Shown here one piece after another: positions 57,829 to 64,000 of a DNA stretch of 64,000 bases. Numbering within the stretch: the stretch's first letter is position 1; the number at the start of each line of letters is the position of its first letter. The stretch comes from Jacaranda mimosifolia (lineage: Eukaryota > Streptophyta > Magnoliopsida > Lamiales > Bignoniaceae): assembly GCA_018894105.1 (NCBI GenBank), contig CM032131.1:7590501-7654500 (forward strand), written 5' to 3'. Both the position numbers and the translations under genes were made by a program. The notes under the pieces were generated by a model. It did no database searches. It was given only the letters and a program-made list of their open reading frames with translations, and had not been told where the DNA came from.

Positions 57829-60503
57829 AATAGGACAGGTGGGCGCCACGCTTTTTGACTAACTTTGCGTGCGTACAGCTGTGCGGGAGTAGAGTATCCC
57901 CAAGATCACTAGGATCCAACAGCTGAGATCAGCCTCATGGATTCGGAAAAGGGCGCATTTAAAAGGTGAATTTTTTTGGGGGGGGGGGGCGGGGGGGGGG
58001 GCATAAAATTAACCAGTTTGAGAACGTCTTCAACGGCTTCCACGTAGGATGGGACCCACACCCAGCCTGGAAGAATCTCACGTGATTCGAGTTTGAATCG
58101 GCTTTGACTTTCGAGCGCTGCCTTAAGAGAAATGGGTACAGAGGGCCCACTCGCCGTTATGGAGCGTGTCCGTCCGCGCCATTTTATGATTTATATGGGT
58201 TTTAATTAAACACTTTTTAAAACTTTATTTTTCCCCCCTTTTTGAGCGTCAAACAAGTTCCTTCCTTTATTTGGGCGAAATAAGATTATAGTATAGTGCT
58301 TTGACTAATTAATACCAATAAAGGTGGCATAAAGTTGGGTTAGTGACTATTATTGTAAATTATCTCATGAATATCTTAAAAAAGTATGCGTCTGTAATTT
58401 TGTAATAATATTTTACAAAAAAATATGATAAATTATGTATTTGTGATAAGAATGAAATATTATATAATTTTTTTGTCATTTCAAATTCAGATGACCTAAT
58501 GAAGTTGAAGATACTCTTCTTTCGCAACCAAGTACTCTGAAAAATATAAAATTTTTGAACACTTCTCTAGTGAAGTTTATTCTCCTAGAATTTTAAAGTG
58601 GTAAGAAGGTTATAACACAAAATCAAGTTGCCACATTTCGAAAAATACAACTATTATAAGTGTTTTAATTGAATTATTGGCCACGTATAAAAATTGGGAT
58701 GACAAATAATTATATTGTTTATACTTTTTATTTTTTAAGAGAAATGATCATATTTTCTTTACTTACTAGAATGCTCATGAATACAGTTTAACTCAAATTA
58801 CTTATGCACAAAATACTTGTGCTTTCAAATGTCTTGATTAATCTCCACATTTTTATGTTCAAATTATCACTAAAGTTCAAAAAGAATATTAGCATGCAAC
58901 TCACAAAAGGGTGCATGTCCTCACTAAAGATATGGAACTATTTTGATTTGTTTACCTTAAAATGAAATTCTACAATTAAAGGAAAATCTTCACTGTTTAA
59001 GAGTTAATGAGCTACTGATGGTATATTGCTTGCCAAATTTTGAAATGCAAATTACTGTTTTTATTGTCGGTCGTATATTACTTACCGGAATTCAAGATGC
59101 AAATTAATAATTTTACACCAATTAATTAGAAAACTGCATAAGACAATTTTTCGGAATTTTCATTTCAGTATGTGATGATTAAAAAGCAATAACTTTATGT
59201 TTTTAGAAATCAAATTTTTATTGTATATCTTTTGACTCGTTGGTTTTAAGGAATTCATACCGTTTACATAAAAAAATAAAATAAAAACAATGGCAGATCA
59301 AACCAAAAAAAAAAAAAACACTAAAAACAATACACCTGCTTTAATTATGTCTCATGGAAGCCGAACACATTTTGATGGATTAGGGCAGAAATGTTTATAG
59401 AATATCACTAAAGAGAGAGCAACTGTAAGCACGCGCCTTAAAGACGAGGATTTAGGTGCCCAGACGCTGGTGTAGTCTAGAACTTGGAGATGGCTACGAT
59501 TATTACCGTGCAGCCGCCGATGTGGCAGAATTTAAGGGGAGGATTTTGGATTCTTGTGCCACGCGGAATCATTATATAGGAGAATCAGAAACAAGAAGCA
59601 GTTGAGCAGTTGATTACATTACAGCTGTCAGCTGATTATTCCACCGACCGCCGGCCGCACGGTCTACCTGAATGGACCGCAACTACCTCCCCGTTTATTG
59701 CATTGAACCCATGAATCATGATTCCAATTGTGAAATTCGTCTAATTATTTAAATTCGTTGTTAAATATAAAAAGTACAATTTTTTTTTTAAATTATCCAA
59801 TTAATGTATGTGATGAGAGATTTTTTTCAATAAATAATATTTTAAAAATAAGAAAAAGGAATAACTTATAAATCAATTTAAATCCCATAATTTACCTAAT
59901 ATTGAATAAAACTTGATATAATCATGATTTAAATTAACTGCTTATAATCTCGCATTAAGTTTACTCGCCATTGGTGTACAAGAATATACTGATTTGAACT
60001 ATATGATTTCATTTACATGTAGGCCACATTTGATATGAGTCGCAGTTAATTAATTATGTCTAATAAAATATTATTTTTTGAGGTGAAAAGAAAAATAAAA
60101 ACTATAACATTACAAACTCGTATAAGTACATTTTTTTTCTCTCTATATAATGCATGGTTAAACGAGTTTGACAAAATCTTATCCAACATTGAATTTTCAC
60201 CTTGTACAGTGAGCCGATAGTAAAAGCAAAAGAACATTGCCGGAACTCATTTCTCACTTAAATCTATAAGATTCCAAATCCAATAGACTTTTAATTTTGC
60301 AAGTTGAATTTGCTCTAATGACTTCACTACAGAAGAATTGGTATTTGTTGAAAAAAAATATTATGAAATTAATTTCATAATTATGACTACAAATTATAAC
60401 TATAAAATTTTGTAGTAAATATATTTTAAAAAAAAATAATAAATAGCAAAATTACTGTCTATCAATTCAAAACTTTCTTTGACAGAAGCCAATAGGTTAA
60501 ATT
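57829..60503. other. intergenic DNA with short GC-richer patches
   Basis: At 57978-58001 there are 12 G, one C and 11 G. A G-box-like TCACGTGA lies near 58079. At 59430-59700 a GC-richer patch with TTATATAG near 59573 looks promoter-like, but no coding region follows. The rest is AT-rich with nothing recognised. Confidence 0.45.
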
Positions 60504-61344
60504 TGTTGGTATGAGATTTTGGTACATAAGAATTTATTATATAATGCAGTAGCATAAATTTAACACTAAACATTTAGCACAAAACTAAGTATAGGAGAAA
60601 TAATCGAAACCACAAGAATTAGTCAAGAATTCAAACCGAAAGCAATAAATTGAGGATTAAATAAGTAGCGAGTCGAGGCCTGCACGAGCACAGCTTCCTT
60701 AAGGTTTTATTCGCCTCCCACCGGTGCCCGAGGACTGTTGACGAACAACCTCCCAAGATACAACGACTCCAAACAACCAAAGGCGGCACTCCTATTGGTT
60801 GAACCTCCAAACCAAACTAACTTGAACCTCTTGTGTTTAATGAAAAATGTGTATGTATCTATATGAGAATGAATGCCTAGAATGCTAGAATGCTAGAATG
60901 CTAGTGTTTTTCCTTATCTTTTGACACTAGACAACACCTATATTTATAGGACTTAAGTGCCTATTCCTATAAGACATGTGTCTATTCTTGTAAGACATGT
61001 CCCTAATTCTATCAGACTAAATAAAGGTTGTGACCTTTATTTTAAATTTCAAAAGACATGGGTTGCAACTTTCTAAGAAATTAGACATGACTGTTGAATG
61101 AATTAATTTCGGTCTCAATATTCGAATTTAAAATAATCCTAATAATAATTATATAGAAATATTATTATTATCATTGGATTATTGATAGTATATTATTATA
61201 CTATCCACCTACTTCCATGTCTTAATATAATTTTAGCTAATAGCTCACTTCTTTAACTCAATTTGCTCATTCAATAATTTATTAATTTTTGCACTAAAAT
61301 ATCTCCTCAACGAGACAAATTATTTATGTGCTAAAATTCTAACA
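60504..61344 (-). repeat. Copia C 3' LTR
   Basis: On the minus strand it starts TGTTAGAATTTTAGCACAT (61344) and ends CATACCAACA (60504), about 841 bp. TCCTATAAATATAGGTG near 60952 supplies a TATA box. GAATGCTA is repeated about three times near 60880-60905. The left boundary is inferred from the CA end, because the 5' LTR lies outside the window. Confidence 0.75.
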
Positions 61345-61925
61345 ATCCCCCACATGAATGAGCAGCTCATGAATGCAATTACACGACAGAGGTTCAGCTC
61401 AAGTGATATTGCATCGGGAGAGGTAGCTTTTGGCTTTGAACTTTCCTTAGTGAGCACTATCGGATGTACTTGCCAACCAGTGAACATAATGTCTTGAACT
61501 GTTCGGCTTCGGTGTACACCAAGACAATAGAACTGCACACAACACCACTCAATAGTCAGTTTTATGGTTTAACTATTGTGTTCATTTCGGCCCTGAACAA
61601 TTCTTGGTATTCATGAGTACTACTTTGAGAATTCAACCTTAATTTCTCATAGGATCGGCCCAATCCTCACTCATATAGGTGACTTCTCATTAAGAGGTTC
61701 CTGCTGCACCCCCACTCAAAATATCAAGATATGAGAGCCATTAAAAGCAATGCTTAACCTAGAACTTTTGCAGGGTGCACTGTCTGCTCATCAACAGAAT
61801 AGGCTAGAGGGTTGTTGCCCCCCACAGTGTTTCCACATCGAGTCACAGTTGCATAACTTGTTTTTCCCTTTGAACCTACTTCATGGGATCTCCAATCACA
61901 TAGGTAGGGTTTCCGTTATGGTGAC
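61345..61925 (-). other. Copia C 3' untranslated internal region with polypurine tract
   Basis: About 580 bp lies between the Pol stop and the LTR. GTGGGGGAT directly before the LTR (61345-61353) is the likely polypurine tract. No further protein was seen. Confidence 0.6.
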
Positions 61926-64000
61926 TCAGTTATTGAAAGGCTTAAGGCCCATTCCTTCCGATGATTTATTTACTTGCTCTCTATTTACACCTTTAGTTAG
62001 CGGATCCGCAAGGTTATCTTTAGACTTCATGTAGTCAATTGAGATAACTCCACTAGAGAGCAGTTGTCTAACAGTGTTATGTCTCCTCCGCATATGTCGA
62101 GACTTACCGTTGTACATCCTACTTTGTGCCCTTCCAATAGCAGATTGGCTATCACAGCAGATGCAAATTGCTGGCATCGGTTTCGTCCAATTTGGAATAT
62201 CTTCCAAAAATTGGCGTAACCATTCTGCTTCCTCGCTTGCTTTATCCAATGCTATGAACTCTGATTCCATTGTTGATCTCGCTATGCAAGTTTGCTTCGA
62301 GGATTTCCATGATATGGCAGCTCCACCTAAAGTGAATACATATCCGTTCGTGGACTTGGACTCGTTTGAGTCAGATATCCAATTTGCATCACTGTATTCC
62401 TCAATTACAGCTGGATATTTCGTATAGTGCAACCCATACTTTGTGGTGTGTTTTAAGTACTTTAGTACTCTGACAATAGCATTCCAATGCTCTTGTCCAG
62501 GGTTGCTTGTATATCTACTTAGCTTACCAACTGGATACGCAATATCTGGCCTCGTGCAATTCATTATATACATGAGGCTTCCGATTATGCGCGCGTATTC
62601 CACTTGAGCTTTTCCTTCACCTTTATTTTTGGTGAGCTTCTGGTTTGTATCTATTGGTGTTTTCACTGGACTGCTAGCGGGATCTAGGAACTTTTGTAGC
62701 ACTTTCTCAATATAGTGCGATTGTGTTAATGCTATCCCGCTTGGTGTTCTTATAATTTTGATTCCGAGTATGACATCAGCAAGACCCATATCTTTCATAT
62801 CGAAATTGCGACTTAGCAATTTCTTTGTCTTTTTGATTATGTCACTGTTGCTTCCCATGATTAACATATCATCTACGTATAAACATATAATGACATATTC
62901 AGTTAGTGTACCTCTAATATACACACATTTGTCACACTCATTAATCTTGAAACCGTTGGCTACCATCACATGGTCAAATTTAAGATGCCACTGTTTAGGT
63001 GCTTGTTTTAAACCATATAATGATTTAATTAATTTACACACCTTCTTCTCTTGGCTTGGAACTACAAACCCTTCAGGTTGTTCCATATAAACTTCCTCAT
63101 CGAGGTCGCCATTTAAAAATGCCATTTTTACATCCATTTGATGTATCTCAAGATTATTAATGGCAGCAAAGGCAATTAATAGTCGAATAGAAGTTATTCT
63201 AGTAACTGGCGAGTACGTATCAAAATAGTCAAGTCCTTCCTTTTGTCGATATCCTTTGACTACTAGTCTCGCCTTGTATTTATCTATCGTACCATCAGCT
63301 TTCATTTTCCTCTTGAAAATCCATTTACACCCTAAAGGTTTATTTCCAGGAGGTAAATCCACTAGTTCCCAAGCATGATTATGCATGATGGACTCGATTT
63401 CACTATTTACCGCTTCCTTCCACAAAGGAGCTTCAGGAGTCGTCATAGCTTCTGTAAACGTCCGCGGTTCACTTTCTAATATGTAAGTCAAGAAGTCGGG
63501 TCCAAAGGATTTAGCCATTCTAGCTCTTTTGCTATGTCTCGGCTCAATGTCTTCCTTATTCGACTTTTGAACTTCTCGAGATCTTTTGAATATTACTCGT
63601 TCTTCTTCCTTTTTCCAAGGAAATATCTCTTCAAAGAAGTTTGCGTTCCTTGACTCGATTATCATATTAACTTGAATGTCGTTAATATCAGATCTATGTG
63701 CAAGGAACCGATAGGCGGCACTATGTTGTGCATAACCAATAAAGATCCCATCAACTGTCTCTGGTCCTACTTTAACCATTTTAGGAGGTGGTACTCCCAC
63801 TTTAGCTAGACACCCCCACACTCGAAGATATTGAAAAGATGGTGGGTGTCCTTTCCATGCCTCATATGGTGTTTTTTGTAATTTTTTGTGGGGTATCTTA
63901 TTAAGTAAATGATTTGCAGTCAACACTACCTCTCCCCACATGTTTTGAGGTGCCCCTGCATTAATTAATAATGCATTCATCATTTCTTTTAAAGTTCGAT
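61926..64000 (-). CDS. Copia C Pol polyprotein, partial (runs off the right edge)
   Basis: One open frame of about 690 codons continues beyond 64000 with no stop, so the integrase core, protease and gag lie outside. In order, the integrase C-terminal part ([20 protein letters not shown]) leads to a linker, then reverse transcriptase with [33 protein letters not shown] and an intact [10 protein letters not shown] (about residue 370). RNase H follows with [20 protein letters not shown] and [19 protein letters not shown]. It ends near [19 protein letters not shown] and GLKPFNN. These enzymes copy element RNA to DNA and insert it in the host genome. The unbroken frame, unlike Copia A and B, implies a recent insertion. 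Confidence 0.9.
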   Translation of the reverse strand, partial: RTLKEMMNALLINAGAPQNMWGEVVLTANHLLNKIPHKKLQKTPYEAWKGHPPSFQYLRVWGCLAKVGVPPPKMVKVGPETVDGIFIGYAQHSAAYRFLAHRSDINDIQVNMIIESRNANFFEEIFPWKKEEERVIFKRSREVQKSNKEDIEPRHSKRARMAKSFGPDFLTYILESEPRTFTEAMTTPEAPLWKEAVNSEIESIMHNHAWELVDLPPGNKPLGCKWIFKRKMKADGTIDKYKARLVVKGYRQKEGLDYFDTYSPVTRITSIRLLIAFAAINNLEIHQMDVKMAFLNGDLDEEVYMEQPEGFVVPSQEKKVCKLIKSLYGLKQAPKQWHLKFDHVMVANGFKINECDKCVYIRGTLTEYVIICLYVDDMLIMGSNSDIIKKTKKLLSRNFDMKDMGLADVILGIKIIRTPSGIALTQSHYIEKVLQKFLDPASSPVKTPIDTNQKLTKNKGEGKAQVEYARIIGSLMYIMNCTRPDIAYPVGKLSRYTSNPGQEHWNAIVRVLKYLKHTTKYGLHYTKYPAVIEEYSDANWISDSNESKSTNGYVFTLGGAAISWKSSKQTCIARSTMESEFIALDKASEEAEWLRQFLEDIPNWTKPMPAICICCDSQSAIGRAQSRMYNGKSRHMRRRHNTVRQLLSSGVISIDYMKSKDNLADPLTKGVNREQVNKSSEGMGLKPFNN

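Noticed and set aside
1..64000. CRISPR array, bacterial operons, or tRNA/rRNA genes
   Set aside because: The tandem repeats have no regular unique spacers, gene structure is plant-like, and the only pol III boxes belong to SINE-type sequences.

Overview
This is a gene-poor, AT-rich stretch of a flowering-plant nuclear genome, probably a eudicot. The evidence is the plant-type Copia and CACTA elements, a tRNA-derived SINE, and one intact intronless R2R3-MYB gene of the subgroup 22 type. I did not assign a species. Nearly everything else is transposable-element sequence, much of it nested, and most of the short open frames are chance.

Layout. 1-7.0 kb: AT-rich DNA, a cluster of GTAACAAA motifs (1.39-1.74 kb), then a putative TIR element (2.08-7.03 kb) filled with tandem repeats that share a TGTACT/GTACTT word. 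7.0-10.1 kb: AT-rich DNA with microsatellites and a broken RNase H-like fragment. 10.16-25.7 kb: an old Copia element (Copia A, plus strand, many stops) split by a younger Copia element (Copia B, minus strand). Copia B has two LTRs of 2216 bp each. It carries a 171-bp host duplication instead of a 5-bp target duplication. 25.7-27.7 kb: TA-rich DNA. 27.76-37.84 kb: a probable degenerate solo LTR split by a non-autonomous CACTA element (29134-36417, TSD AAA), itself containing a hAT-type element (30356-31580, TSD ATTGGTGT) and a GC-rich tandem array. 38.5 kb: a decayed SF3b p14 pseudogene. 38.8-44.4 kb: no recognised gene. 44.41-45.07 kb: a near-palindromic CACTA-type MITE. 45.5 kb: a Tourist-like MITE. 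49.0 kb: an LTR fragment with a primer-binding site. 49.37-54.62 kb: a hAT-type element (TSD AGTACAGG) holding a long-TIR Mutator-like element and MITEs. 54.67 kb: a SINE. 55.32-56.02 kb: the MYB gene, minus strand. 57.63 kb: a possible small secreted peptide. 60.5-64 kb: a young Copia element (Copia C, minus strand, open frame) running off the right edge.

The most interesting signal is in the unusually long untranslated leader of Copia B. Four copies of one hairpin have a conserved core but different, fully complementary outer stems (19648-19955), and a wobble pair forms only on the element's sense strand. This looks like a repeated structured-RNA motif maintained by compensatory change. Further strong hairpins lie nearby. 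All alignments and counts here were made by eye.
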